This document shows, one piece after another, positions 22,644 to 34,539 of a stretch of 64,000 bases of DNA. Positions within the stretch are counted from its first letter, which is position 1. Each line of letters opens with the position of its first letter. The position numbers and the translations under genes are program-made. The notes beneath the pieces are model-generated. The model worked only from the letters and a program-made list of their open reading frames with translations. It was not told where the DNA came from and did no database searches. The DNA comes from Blastomyces gilchristii SLH14081. Its lineage: Eukaryota; Ascomycota; Eurotiomycetes; Onygenales; Ajellomycetaceae. The DNA is taken from assembly GCF_000003855.2 (NCBI RefSeq), contig NW_003101680.1, forward strand, positions 4,504,731 to 4,568,730, in the 5' to 3' direction.

Positions 22644-22672
<29 letters not shown>

Positions 22673-22720
22673 CTCATCATCATCATCATCATCATCATCC
22701 TCATCATCCTCATCATCCAT
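22644..22720. repeat. (CAT)n microsatellite
   Basis: More than 20 CAT/CCT triplets with few interruptions. Confidence 0.9.
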
Positions 22721-23629
22721 TCATCCACCACTTCCATCCATCTATCAATTCTTCAACTATTCCTTGTCAACTTTATCCGCTCCTCGATTTTCTCCACCCT
22801 CCATTGCTCGTTCTCCCCCCCGCTCCCCTTTGACTGTTCGCGCCATCCGTCAACCCGACGCCTCTCCATCCATATATATCAATTCGTACCCGGACTGGAC
22901 TGACCGCCGCCCGTCTCACTTCGCTCCCTTTCCTCCCTCCGGCTCGGCCCCCCCGCCACCATCCAATCACTTAAAACCTAACGCCAGCCTCAAAAAACAA
23001 AAACAATCCACAACAACGAACCCTCTCATCCTTTCAACCTTCGGAAGTGTGTTCATTGTCTCCATTCCGCCCTCTTCTTCTTTCTCACTTCTTCTGCTCT
23101 TCTGCCTGTGGCCTAGCTGGAGTGAGGCCGTCATCAACCAGAAAGGATAGCCTGCAGCGTTTGCAGTCTTCTGCTGCTGCTGCTGCTGTATGTCGATGGA
23201 TGCATTCGGATTCCATTGATCGCGCACCATTGCCATCAACGCTCTAATAATACCCCCGTTTTCCAGTTCATTTGCTTCATTTTTTTTTTTTTTTTTTTCC
23301 ATTTTGTTGGCTCAATGCTTTCGTTTTCGTGCCATTGAAACAGAAGCTCGAGAAATTCTTTCAATATCTTTCCTCTCTTATTTTTATATCACGTCTCTAA
23401 GAATCCTACAAAAGAAATCCAGAAATCCGTTTTTTAACGGTTTCCCAACTCTGCCAGCCTGAAGATAAAAAACAAACCTCCAACGGCTCTCCAACATCCA
23501 ACAACCGTTCATACCATCATATCCTTCCTCGACGCCTTATATACTATTTTGTTCTTATTATTCGTCCATTGATTCACATATCACGACTGTTCTTCCCTCA
23601 GAGCTAATTTTTCCCCATTCCACTTCACA

Positions 23630-26263
23630 ATGTCGGTCGCAACAATGCTCCAGCCCGCGTCGAGGGCCTCGCGGGCCTCGACAACCTCTTCTGCCTCCTC
23701 CTTCCAACCCGTCTCCAGGCAAAATACATTCTCCTCCCATGATACCCGCTCTGTTAGGCAATCAAAAAGAATGTCTGTCACGGCACTATACCTGTCAATG
23801 TCAGCGAAGGAGAAGGACTTGGAAATTTCAGATGACCTAGCAAAAGGTTTGTTGAAGTTTATTGAAATTTTGCTGTGATATGTTTGCATGGAATCTTCAG
23901 CTAGCTAACCTTATTTTCCCCCTCTCAATTAGCCCAAAGAACTCTGCGCGAGCTGAAGTCGAAGATATCCTCGCAATCTAAGAAGAACTTCGTGCTGGAA
24001 AAGGATGTTCGCTATCTTGACTCGCGAATTGCGCTTCTAATTCAGAATCGAATGGCTTTGGAAGAAGTATGATAATCCCAGCCAAGCATTCGGTGTGCCT
24101 TGCGTCCATCATTGTGTATATATATATATATGTATATATTAATGTAATGGCTAACTTCTCCAACAGCAAAACGAAGTGGCCAGCCATCTTGAGGATGCGA
24201 ATGATCTACAAGAGGGCTTCTTTCCGAATGACGACAAGACCCAGAAATATGGAAACCTCCTCTTCCTTTTACAATCCGAACCCCGCCATATCGCCCATCT
24301 ATGTCGTCTGGTGACAATGGCTGAAATCGATTCACTGCTTCAGACAGTCATGTTCACCATCTACGGCAACCAATATGAAAGTCGAGAGGAGCACTTGCTA
24401 TTAACCATGTTCCAGTCCGTCCTAACCTACCAATTCGATAATACCCCAGAATACTCCTCTCTCTTACGCCAAAACACCCCTGTTTCCCGCATGATGACTA
24501 CATACACCAGGCGAGGCCCCGGACAGGCTTATTTGAAACAGGTATTGGCCGATCAGATCAATTCTCTCATCGAGTTAAATGACGTCGATCTGGAAATCAA
24601 CCCGTTGAAAGTGTATGAGACTATGGTACAGCAAATCGAAGCATCCACCGGATCTCTTCCACCATATTTGGAAAAATCAGTCACTGCAGAGGTAGCGGCA
24701 GAAAACGAACAAGTTCAGCAGATCATTACCCCGCGGCTAAAGATGCTGACAGACATTGCAAATACTTTCCTGGAAACCATCATTCAGGGTCTTGAGGAAA
24801 CCCCTTACGGTATTCGATGGATTTGCAAGCAGATCCGAAGTTTATCGAGACGAAAATACCCCGATGCTCAGGACCAGACTATTTGTACGTTGATTGGCGG
24901 CTTTTTCTTTTTGCGATTCATCAACCCTGCCATCGTTACACCTCGATCGTACATGCTCATTGAGGCCACGCCGTCCGACAAACCCCGCCGCACCCTTACC
25001 TTGGTCGCCAAGATGCTGCAGAACCTGGCGAATAAACCGTCCTATGCCAAGGAGCCTTATATGGCCAAACTCCAACCGTTCATTCATGATAACAAAGAGC
25101 GAGTGAACAAGTTCCTGCTAGACCTTTGCGAAGTTCAAGACTTTTACGAGAGTTTGGAAATGGATAACTATGTAGCGTTGTCGAAACGTGATTTAGAGCT
25201 CCAGATCACCCTGAACGAAGTCTACGCTACGCACGCACTTCTCGACAAACATTGCGCTTCTCTAGCGGCTCAAGACCAGCATTCCCACCTGAGCCATTTG
25301 TTACAGGAACTCGGCCCGGCCCCACCGCAGCTACCGCGCAAGGAAAACCGAACAATCAATCTCCCGCTGTTTAGCAAATGGGAAACAGCCATTGATGACT
25401 TGACTTCCGCGCTAGATATTACTCAAGAGGAAGTTTACTTCATGGAAGCCAAATCAACCTTTGTCCAGATCATGCGCTCCCTACCACATAACACATCCGT
25501 AACTCGGCGACCACTTCGACTCGACCGGATAGCCGAAGCAGCAGCCACGCTAAAGAACGATGCCGTCATGGTTAGAAAGGGGATACGTACCATGGAGCTC
25601 TTAAGCCAACTACAGGAGCTTGGCGTCATCGATCGATCGGATGATTTCAGCCTGTTGCGCGATGAGGTGGAACAGGAACTTGTGCATCTAGGCTCCCTAA
25701 AGGAGAAAGTCATCGAAGAAACTCGGAAGCTAGATGAGGTATTCCGCACGATACGCGACCACAATGCCTACCTCGTTGGCCAGCTGGAGACATACAAATC
25801 TTACCTGCATAATGTGCGCAGCCAGTCCGAGGGCAAGCAGCGGAAACAGCAGAAACATCAGGAGCTGGGCCCGTATAAGTTTACGCATCAACAGCTGGAG
25901 AAGGAAGGGGTGATTCGCAAGAGTAATGTTCCGGAAAACCGGAGGGCGAACATTTATTTTATGTTTAAGAGCCCCCTGCCGGGGACCTTTGTGATCAGCT
26001 TGCATTATAAGGGTGAGATACATAGTTCCTTTTTTTTCCTTAAAAAACCTCAAGTATGTTTGGCCGCCCTACTAACCACTCTGTTGATTTTTCTTGCCTT
26101 AGGTCGTGCACGAGGTCTTCTAGAACTAGACCTGAAACTCGACGATCTTCTGGAGATGCAGAAGGATAACCAGGAAGATCTTGATCTGGAATACGTCCAG
26201 TTCAACGTCTCCAGGGTTCTTTCGTTGCTAAACAAACGGTTCGCGCGGAAGAAGGGGTGGTAA
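23630..26263 (+). CDS. gapA: Ras GTPase-activating protein, GapA/Gap1 type with RasGAP C-terminal domain
   Basis: The exons are 23630-23846, 23933-24066, 24167-26012 and 26103-26263 (introns 86, 100 and 90 nt), giving 785 residues. The protein accelerates GTP hydrolysis by Ras and so switches off Ras signalling in polar growth. The N-terminus is Ser-rich. A coiled-coil region follows ([20 protein letters not shown]). The RasGAP domain covers about 150-480, with [18 protein letters not shown], an IQGAP-type finger region [14 protein letters not shown], and the conserved [14 protein letters not shown]. The IQGAP-type RasGAP C-terminal domain follows, ending [18 protein letters not shown] and VLSLLNKRF. 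The absence of calponin-homology and IQ motifs separates it from true IQGAPs and fits Aspergillus GapA and fission-yeast Gap1. The last intron has no stop and is a multiple of three (see findings). Confidence 0.9.
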
Positions 26264-27539
26264 GGAGAGAAGAACGGTTTACTCCAAAAAAAATAAATAA
26301 AAAGTTAAAAAAAAAAAGACCACCTGACGACCTCCAACCGCCCTTGAAGAAGAGAAGACGGGGAGCCAAAACGCCCCTCGAAGCATGACCTGATGTAATA
26401 TTTTGTGGCTTATCACTTGCTGCTACGTTGGGTTCTCCCCTTTTTGTTCAATTATCGAACGGAACGAATATGTTGATGAGCAAAAGAATGAATGAGAAAA
26501 TCCAAGAATAGTAGGCATATGCGAAAGTAAAGGTGGAAAAAAAGACAGAAAGCGCATCCAATCGCATCCGACCCCAACCGAGTCAATGCATTCTCTCCTT
26601 CCTGCTCTATGCCTGATGTCTTCAATACTTCCAAAACGGCAAAAGGGAGCGGCTGGAGGAGGATCTTTGAGCTTGAAGACGCGGTGTTGCTCTTTTTTCT
26701 CTACCCGGCCTCTGCGTATGCCATTTCCACTTTTTCAAGCAAATCTGGGAAACAATGAACTGCGTCGGATTTTATATTTTTACTTTATATCCCCCCCTCA
26801 TCTCTGGAGTGTTTAACTGGTATGGTTTCTGTCTAGTCTCCTTTTTGATGCCTCTTTTTCAAAGTTTCTGATGTTGCCCTGATTTGTTCTTTGTGTACGT
26901 TTGTCCTGGGTTGTCTTGCTATGTCTTATTTGTGTCATTCCGCTCTGCTATGTTTTGCCTTTTTTTTCTGACTGTGATTATTTGATATCCCCTTTTCTTT
27001 CTCTTTTCTTTCTTCATCCCCTCAACCTGGTTACGTATCCCCAGCGTATTTTCAACATTCTCAAGTATTCGAAAGTTTCCCCCAGCCTCCCCGTTTCCCA
27101 ATGCCAGATTTCTCAAATTACGCCCTCCATTCATCCATTCCGAACGCCAATCGGGGTCTTCCTCTTGAACACACCACGACGGCTTGCCCCATCGGATGAA
27201 AATATGTATCCCGTTGGGAGAAACGAATATAACGAAATTACATGTCTTCTCTCCACATGCACACCCACAGACCTACACCCACGCACGCGCACACACAAAC
27301 GCAGATACGCACATACGCATACCCATGCCTATACATATATCATACGTACCTGTCCATATACCCTGCAAAGGCGGAAATGGGCGATGAACGCCAGCTTGTT
27401 TATTTCCTCTGGAAGGATAAATAATACAAAGCCCGCTTATTATAAATAACCCATTTTCTCTTCCGATATCTCTCTCATCTCTCCTCTCCTCTCTCGCCCT
27501 CTGGTTTTTTCAGTACAACATCGTACGATCCGCTGTTTA

Positions 27540-27544
<5 letters not shown>

Positions 27545-27584
<40 letters not shown>
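27545..27584. repeat. Poly(A) tract, 40 nt
   Basis: The longest homopolymer in the window, followed by AAAAG units. Confidence 0.9.
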
Positions 27585-27586
<2 letters not shown>

Positions 27587-28381
27587 AAAGAAAAGACTTT
27601 GTTCCTTTATTTTCATTTCTTTTCTTTTCAGCCTGCAGATTGTGCAACGATGCATTGTCTCATACCATTTTGTTGCCTGCCCCCGCTTCGCTAGCCATCT
27701 TACCCTGTTTTCAGGTTGGGGCTCCCTTTCTGTGGTTGTTTTTGTTGATTTACCCCTTTTTTGCTTCTTCATCTTTCTATCTCACCAGTAATACTCTCTT
27801 TCTTTATATCTCTACCATGTCTATTTGATATCCCTGTATTTTTTTATTATTTATTTTTTTTGCTTGAGACGTCTTGCTATGGCTTTTTTTTTTCCCTTCA
27901 TCTCAAAGACAAACCTTTTTAATTTTTCATTTTTTACCGGTTCGTCTTATCTTACCATCTTCATTTCCCTCAGCTCTGGTTTTATTTTTATTTTTATTTT
28001 ATTTTTTTCATTTTTTGTTTGTAATATTATTATTCAACACAGGCGGCAAGGGGAGGTAGGGTTGTGGCTGTTTTGCTGCTTTTTGTTTGTTCTCTTCTGT
28101 TTCTCTTTTCAGTTTATTCATTTTGTTTTATTTTACTTTATTATTTCATCTGATCCCCGATCCTCCATACATATACATATACATATGCATACACATACAC
28201 AATACACACACACATACATAAAGCTAAGCACTTAGCTAGGTCTAAGGCTGAGAGTATTTATTCTGATGATAGTTAATTTATAGCTGATCTAAGTGGTTAA
28301 CTTGAAGGGTTTGATGCCTGTGTCACTTGAAAGAGTTGTGGAGAAAGAAAAGCAACTTGAAGGAACATGGTCCTTTTCCCC

Positions 28382-28384
<3 letters not shown>

Positions 28385-28419
<35 letters not shown>
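28385..28419. repeat. Poly(T) tract, 35 nt
   Basis: An uninterrupted T run in AT-rich intergenic DNA. Confidence 0.9.
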
Positions 28420-28423
<4 letters not shown>

Positions 28424-28713
28424 GAATCAGTGAAAAGAGCCCAATGAACTCAGAAGCGTTTCTAGACTTCTCAAGAAGTAGAATATACTCATTTGTCTGG
28501 AGGGGGAAAAAAATAAAAAATAAATAAATAAATAAATAAAAATAAAAATAAAAATAGAAATAGAACTAGAACTAGAACTAGAAATAGTCTAGTATTTTCC
28601 CCACCAACAGACAGCGGTGACAGACCGCCATCTAACCATCTCCTTCCACGCTAACAACCGGAGACAGACTGGCAGCTCAATAATGGGTTTGGAAGGAATA
28701 CCACTTGGTGAGG

Positions 28714-28770
28714 AAAATAGAAATAGAAATAGAAATAGAAATAGAAATAGAAATAGAAATAGAAATAGAA
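28714..28770. repeat. (GAAATA)n hexamer repeat
   Basis: About nine units. Related AAATA/GAACTA tracts lie just upstream at 28505-28585. Confidence 0.9.
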
Positions 28771-29183
28771 TAAATAAAATAAGCAAACAATGATAGAAAG
28801 AGACAGAAACCGAGTTGTCGCTCCGCTCCTCTCTCGCCTCCTCCGCCCATTCATTCGGTTCTATCTCCGCCTTCGAACCAAACCAAACTAAGCAACAACC
28901 AACAAATTTCCAACTCCTCCTCCTTCTCCTGAACAGTTATTAGTTACTACTACCAACCCTCCTCTCCTCCTCTCCTCCTCTCCTTTCCTTTTACTCTCCT
29001 CTTCTTTCTATCTCTTCTTTCTATCTCTTCGTTCTATCTCTTCTCTTCTCTCTCTTCTCTCTCTTCTCTTTTCTCTCCTCTCTTTGCCTAACCCCCAACA
29101 ACACCACACTCAACCACTCAACCACCCCCCTCCCCCGCCCCCCCCCACAAAAGAAAAACCAAAAACCTACCAATCCAGAAACA

Positions 29184-30548
29184 ATGACAAGTACACCCAC
29201 ACCCACTCCCACACCCGCTCCCGCGCCTACAACAACCCCCTCCCACTCCCTCACCCTCGACCCCAAGTACGACAACTACGATTTCCCAACCACCGCCCCG
29301 GACGCCCAGTCCGGCCACCCAGGCCACACCACCCCGGAGCAAGATGCGCAGGTCTACCAGCTGCGGGCCATGCTGGAGCAGCTCGGCTACACGGAACGCC
29401 TGGATACCCTGACCCTGCTGCGGTTCCTGCGAGCGAGGAAGTTTGATGTTGAGGCGGCGAAGGCTATGTATGTATTTTCTCTTATCGTATCCTTTGGGTT
29501 ACCTTTTTTTTTTTTTTTTTTTTTTTTTTTTGGAAGGGGTGGTGGGTATGGTATGGGGATAAGTGGCCTATATATGCTAATATGTTCATGTTTGCAGGTT
29601 TGTCGGGTGCGAGAACTGGAGGAAAGAGTTTGGCACCGATGATCTTGTGAATACGTTCGAGTATCCGGAGAAACCGCAGGTGTTTGAGTACTATCCGCAA
29701 TACTATCATAAGACGGACAAGGTGTGTTCAATCCATATCCCCTCGCCTTACAATAGGCAGAAACAGGTGTCTCCCGGAAGGACCAAATTGAGACATTGTC
29801 ATACACCCGACAGCAGGGAACGGAAAGCTAACAAGTCACCATCATTTTACCATACATCTAGGACGGCCGTCCCGTCTACATCGAACAGCTGGGCAAAATC
29901 GACCTAAACGCCATGTACAAAATAACCACCGCAGACCGCATGCTGAAAAACCTCGTCTGCGAGTACGAAAAGCTCGCCGACCCGCGCCTCCCCGCCTGCT
30001 CGCGCAAGGCCGGCAAGCTCCTCGAGACCTGCTGCTCGATCATGGACCTCAAGGGCGTCGGCATCACCCGCGTCCCCTCCGTCTACGGCTACGTCAAACA
30101 GGCCTCCGCCATTTCGCAAAACTACTACCCCGAGCGCCTGGGCAAGCTGTACCTCATCAACGCCCCCTGGGGCTTCTCCAGCGTCTTCAGCGTCGTCAAG
30201 GGGTTCCTCGATCCCGTTACCGTGCAGAAGATCCATGTGCTGGGCGCTGGGTATGAGGCGGAGTTGCTGGCGCAGGTGCCCAAGGAGAACTTGCCGAAGG
30301 AGTTTGGCGGGGAGTGCCAGTGTGAAGGTGGCTGTGAGTTCAGCGACATGGGCCCCTGGCAGGAGAAGGAGTGGGCGAAGGAGCCGCTGTGGGCTAAGAA
30401 GAAGAAGACGGACGAGGCGGTGAAGGCGGAGGAGGCTGATAAGGAGAATAGTAAGGTGACGGAGGGGGGCGAGAAGGAGGGGGGGATGGAGAAGAAGGAG
30501 GCGGATGCTGCTGCTGTGTTAAGCAGCAGCAGAGTAATGGGGAGTTGA
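29184..30548 (+). CDS. SEC14: Sec14-type phosphatidylinositol/phosphatidylcholine transfer protein
   Basis: The exons are 29184-29467, 29598-29721 and 29862-30548 (introns 130 and 140 nt); the product has 364 residues. The first intron contains a 28-nt poly(T) run. Sec14 exchanges PI and PC between membranes and keeps Golgi lipid composition suited to secretion. The N-terminus is an unusual Pro-Thr repeat ([15 protein letters not shown]). The CRAL-TRIO N domain follows ([20 protein letters not shown]), then the lipid-binding domain with [58 protein letters not shown] and the gate/tail [12 protein letters not shown]. The C-terminus is Lys/Glu-rich and disordered, longer than yeast Sec14 (about 304 residues). 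Key binding residues appear intact. Confidence 0.96.
29504..29531. repeat. Poly(T) tract inside SEC14 intron 1
   Basis: A run of 28 T about 65 nt upstream of the intron 3' splice site. Confidence 0.9.
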
Positions 30549-31409
30549 CAGCATAAATAGTTAGATTTTTTTTTTTTTTCCTTAATTTTTCTTTTTTCTC
30601 TCTATTTTATTTCCTTTTTTTGAGGGTGCATTTTGTTCGTCCTGTTCCCTCTCATTTTTCTTTATTCTTTTGACTGATATAGAGAGAGAGTATCTGTGTG
30701 GGTGTCTCGTTATATACTTGATGGCAAATAATTCCTTCTCTGAAGTGTCCTAGGCTCCTGTCCCGCCCAAGAAAAGAAAAAAAAAAGCCCCATCTTTCAA
30801 ATATACTCCACTCCCGTTTACATTGACGGGAGGGTTCATTTATACACACATATCACACACACATATATATATATATATACATATACAGCTTAGTGATCCT
30901 CGCCATTGACCTTGATTTTGTTTCTAGATCGATCAATCAGCTTTCATCCGCTTTTCATTTCTTGCTTGTCCTGTCCATCCAGTCCTTTCCTCGTGCTGGC
31001 ATTTCTTCTTCTAATTCACCCCTCCCTCTCTTTTTCTGCGGTTCTATTCTGTTCACCCCCTAACCCTAAATGTCCATAGTTTTCATCTTCTTGCCTTGCT
31101 TAGCCCGTATATCTTTTACATACATCTACTGCTCTGCTAGCCCACGGGACTGTAGAGGGAGTTGGATTGATATATGAGGAATAAATAATGAGTAACTATG
31201 TGCAAGTTAAGCTTATCATGAGACATCTATGTACCTATCTCTTCGCAATTGGAAACGCCGGAAACAAACGACACCAGATATCCAACGAGGTCCCCCCAAA
31301 TGCAGCAAACAACCAGCCGAATCCCCACGTCCAGTTCCCATTCCCAAGATCCAAGATCCAAGATCCAAGCATGTAGAAAACCCAAGACGCCACTACTCCT
31401 TACAGATAT

Positions 31410-31448
<39 letters not shown>

Positions 31449-31495
31449 ACATGAAAGGGAAAGAAAACGTCCGATGATGCGCCAACCACATTTCC
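30549..31495. other. Convergent 3' region between SEC14 (+) and MIS14 (-)
   Basis: Both flanking genes end here. The region is T-rich and AT-rich, with a (TA)n tract at about 30866-30880 and a 35-nt A tract at 31411-31445. No gene was recognised. Confidence 0.5.
31411..31445. repeat. Poly(A) tract, 35 nt
   Basis: It lies 50 nt beyond the MIS14 stop codon, reading as poly(T) on the gene strand. Confidence 0.9.
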
Positions 31496-32271
31496 TCATA
31501 AATTCTCTACTACTTCCGCAGCCCGCTGCGCCCTTTCAACCTTCCCGACCGTCGTCGCCAGTCCGCGCTGCCCGTCAGAGTCATCTCCATCCTCATTGCC
31601 GCCATCATGCACACCCCCAACCCCTGCCACTTCGCCCTGCAATCTCAGCAACGTCCTCAATGCCTCCGCATATACATCGCCAACCCCACCGTCCATCCAC
31701 CTCCTCTTCGCCCCCGCCGTCCTGCCAAAGGGAACATGTAGCGTGAAATCCTCTCTCCTGTTCCCGCGACTCTGCCTCTGAGCATCCCGCTGTAGCTGTG
31801 TCGGCTGGGCATCCCCACCATCCACATCCTTCATATCCACATCCCCCAAACCACCACCACCTTCCCCATCCCCTTCCAATCCCACCTCTTCCTCCTCCTC
31901 CTCCTCCTCCTCCTCCTCCTCCTCCTCCAAAACCCCCCTCAACGCCTCCGCATACTGCCCCGCCGCCTTCCCCGGCGCATCCCGCCTCAACTGCGCCACA
32001 GTCGTCGTCAGCGACTCCAACTGTGCATACAACCCCGCCACGCGCGCCGCCAGCTCAGTATCGTACGGCTCGTACTCGACCGCTTCGCGCACGTGGAGGA
32101 AGGAAAGAAGGTCCGCAGCGCCATTTGTATTGCTATTGCTATTGTTATTGCTATTGCCTGCGGCCGCCTCCGCTAGCGATAGCCCGTTTATGCTTATGGA
32201 GGGGGCGGCGGTGAGGAAGGTTTTGTGGATGAATTCGTCGACGAGGGCGCGGACGTGGGATTTCATGGGGT

Positions 32272-32304
<33 letters not shown>

Positions 32305-32476
32305 TTGAGGAGGAGGAGGCATTGCTGGGGTTTGTAGTGGTGCTGGCATTGGGTCTGGCGGAGGGGGGGAAATGGAGGTCTAGTTTCTGGCGGGAGAGGG
32401 CGATGGTGTTTGTGTAGAGATAGGAGAGGTCGGCGGGGGATTGGAGCTCGATTTTGCGGTGGTGGGGTGTTTCCAT
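31496..32476 (-). CDS. MIS14: Kinetochore protein Mis14/Nsl1 (MIS12 complex subunit)
   Basis: A single-exon frame of 326 residues. The N-terminal block HRKIELQSPADLSYLYTNTI, then ALSRQKLDLHFPPSA and VDEFIHKTFLTAAPSISING, matches the Mis14/Nsl1 family. This subunit belongs to the MIS12/MIND complex that links centromeric chromatin to the NDC80 complex. A second conserved part is EPYDTELAARVAGLYAQLES, then VAQLRRDAPGKAA (helical coiled coil), and a third is WMDGGVGDVYAEALRTLLRL near the end. Between them lie low-complexity insertions coded by simple repeats: Asp-Ala pairs, Asn/Ser, and a run of about 15 glutamates. The ends of the family domain are conserved, so the insertions are probably tolerated linkers. 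Confidence 0.85.
31887..31928. repeat. (TCC)n trinucleotide repeat coding polyglutamate in MIS14
   Basis: About 13 CTC/TCC triplets on the plus strand encode Glu codons on the gene strand. Confidence 0.85.
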
Positions 32477-33074
32477 GTTTCTGTGGGTGGATTTTTTTCC
32501 TATTTTTTGGGGGTCTTTACTATTTGGTTACACCGCTTGTATGGCCCATTTATTTTGGTAGGTGTTTTCTTCCGTAGAGGTGGAATGGATTGGTATCGAT
32601 TCAAAGATTTCATGCTCCAATGGCCTATTGATTGTTGGACTTCGCGATGTTTACGCTCAGGCCCGATTTAGCCTAGCGTCGCTGCTCTCTTGATGTCATA
32701 GTTGCGACGGGACAAACCTTGGAATATAATAACCATGTGAAAACGAAAAACATCACTCACACCTTTCAAGCTTCTAGCCTCACCACGAAGACAGGGATGA
32801 AGAAGAAAAGGAAAAGCTCTGAGTATATATTTAAATTCAACGCCTTTTAGAGTTCTTTTTGTCTCTCTCCTACTAATAGATCATATTGAAGGAGCTCTCT
32901 TAGCAGCCCGCGACTGCTCTACAACCGTGGAAGTCCTCCACAAGTATGGGTTCGGCTTCCACGCTTCCTCCTACTTTTCCTGACACTACTACTACCTATT
33001 CCTAATACTCGCTATAAAACCCGCCGCATACTATACTTGGGTTTCCATCCTCAGCGTATCAGCCTAACTATCAA
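32477..33074. other. Divergent promoter region between MIS14 (-) and the DysF gene (+)
   Basis: A 598-nt shared upstream region. No CGCG-core element was noticed on the MIS14 side, and no other gene was seen. Confidence 0.45.
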
Positions 33075-34539
33075 ATGTCGACTGTGCCTGGGATTTCCCT
33101 TATCGACAATACGTCTACAACAACCTCGGTTGAGCGGACACCCTCCAGGAACGTTGGCCTTGAACAAAGCCCCTCAACCGGCTCGCGCACGGCTACGGCG
33201 TTAACGAAGAAGTTGAGAAAGGGTTCCATGAAGGATAGCCTAGCGCGGAGGAAATATGCAAAGTATCAGCAGAATCGATACAATACCGGCGATGGCACCG
33301 ATTCCATCGACGGGGACAGCGAGGCCCGACATAGTCGGGAGCCATCGCTGTCGCAACGAGGCTCTGCCGATATGGGAATGGAACATTGGCGTTCCGGAAA
33401 TACTACAAAGCTTGGTAAACAAATTGCCACTGATGTCTCATCGGAGGTCGCAGCTGTATCATCACAAGCCAGGCAGCACCCTGGGGCTAGCGAAAAGAGC
33501 GCGATTGACGTGTTGTACGAGAATCAGCGGGGCTGGTGGTTCTTCGGGATACCCCTATACTCAGCAAAGTCCCTTTTGAACCTCGATCCGTCTGCTTGGC
33601 TGACCCGCAACTTCGAGGTTAGCCCCGTAAACATTACCAATGCGCAGGTGCCGGACCCTAGCTGGGAATGGGCGTGGGATACCTGGTACATAGATATGTC
33701 CTATGACGTTGATGAGGCTGGGTGGCAGTATTCCTTCTCCTTTTCGTCGCGCTTTGCATGGCATGGTACGCATCCGTGGTATCACTGCTTTGTACGACGC
33801 AGAAGATGGCTGAGGAAAAGAGTTAAGAAGACATACATTGGCCCCGAGGAAGACATCGCTGTAGGAAAGGCATGCGCGCCGAATTGGGGTTCCTTTGCGG
33901 TTAGTTCGTCCCGGGCACCGAGCGCTGAACCTGAGAGTCGGCGAGGAAGACGGCGCGCTGTTTCGACTGTTAGCGCGAGAGCGGAGGACTTTGTTCCCGA
34001 AGATATCACCAATATCGGTACGCTGTTAAGCGCAATGAGGTGGGCTGCGTTGGATAGGGACAAAATCCTCGCCGTTCAGCATTTTGTGAAATATGCGGAC
34101 GAGGAATTATGTTTACTTTCGGAAAAGGTAAGAGCTCCGAGTGTTTCTATTGTCTTCCTGCACACTAAAATTTTCTTGTTCTTATTCTTGTTTCAAATGT
34201 AATGACGAAGGTATTTACCTCAATTTACAGATGCCCGAGGTTTTATCCACTTTAGTATACCATACTTCTCGCCGGCAGCTATTGTACTACATACGACACA
34301 CTATCGAGACCATCCCCGCGGATTCTGAAGGCGTTCAGAAACGAAGACGAGACAGCCTTGTCAAAATCATTGAGGATGGGCGGCTGACAGACCTAGAGTT
34401 CTGGAAGGATGAAAAGGTGCTGACTCGAGAAAAGGGGAATGGTTCTGGTGACAGAGGAGGTAGTGAGCGGGCTGATCAATTATCTTCTAGAAGGTCTAAA
34501 GGAAAGGCAGTTGTACGGAATATTGCGGATATGGAATAG
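33075..34539 (+). CDS. DysF (dysferlin/peroxin-like) domain protein, Mug65/Spo73-like
   Basis: The exons are 33075-34127 and 34231-34539 (103-nt intron, phase 0); the product has 453 residues. The first 150 residues are Ser/Thr/Arg-rich and disordered. The conserved core is a DysF-N/DysF-C pair: VLYENQRGWWFFGIPLYSAK, LLNLDPSAWLT, DPSWEWAWDTWYIDM, then GWQYSFSFSSRFAWHG, HPWYHCFVRRRRWLRKR. The aromatic and Arg-rich pattern is diagnostic. Such domains occur in peroxisome-linked peroxins and in the fission-yeast meiotic protein Mug65 and budding-yeast Spo73, which act in membrane extension or peroxisome/spore membrane biology. The C-terminal part (PEVLSTLVYHTSRRQLLYYI) is conserved in this group. 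No transmembrane helix is evident, unlike Pex23-type peroxins, so Mug65-like is the better call. Confidence 0.78.

Larger units (their letters stand above)
19323..23629. other. 4.3-kb intergenic region between RRP6 and gapA, dense in simple repeats
   Basis: No convincing gene was seen. The content is low-complexity tracts (listed separately), T/C-rich stretches, and AT-rich DNA. Frames such as 22418-22903 and 22764-23150 translate CT/CAT repeats. The last 400 nt, CT-rich with A-rich blocks, are probably the promoter and long 5' leader of the RasGAP gene. Confidence 0.5.
26264..29183. other. 2.9-kb intergenic region between gapA and SEC14
   Basis: T-rich and low-complexity. The frames 26901-27449 and 27825-28235 read hydrophobic because of poly-pyrimidine content and show no domain. 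The region holds a 40-nt A tract, a 35-nt T tract and a GAAATA array. The CT-rich block at 28900-29100 leads to the SEC14 start. Confidence 0.5.

Noticed and set aside
22418..22903. 161-codon frame on the plus strand
   Set aside because: It translates CT- and CAT-rich microsatellites; no domain and no codon bias.
26901..27449. 182-codon frame with hydrophobic N-terminus
   Set aside because: Hydrophobicity follows from T-rich intergenic DNA; the second half translates CA repeats.
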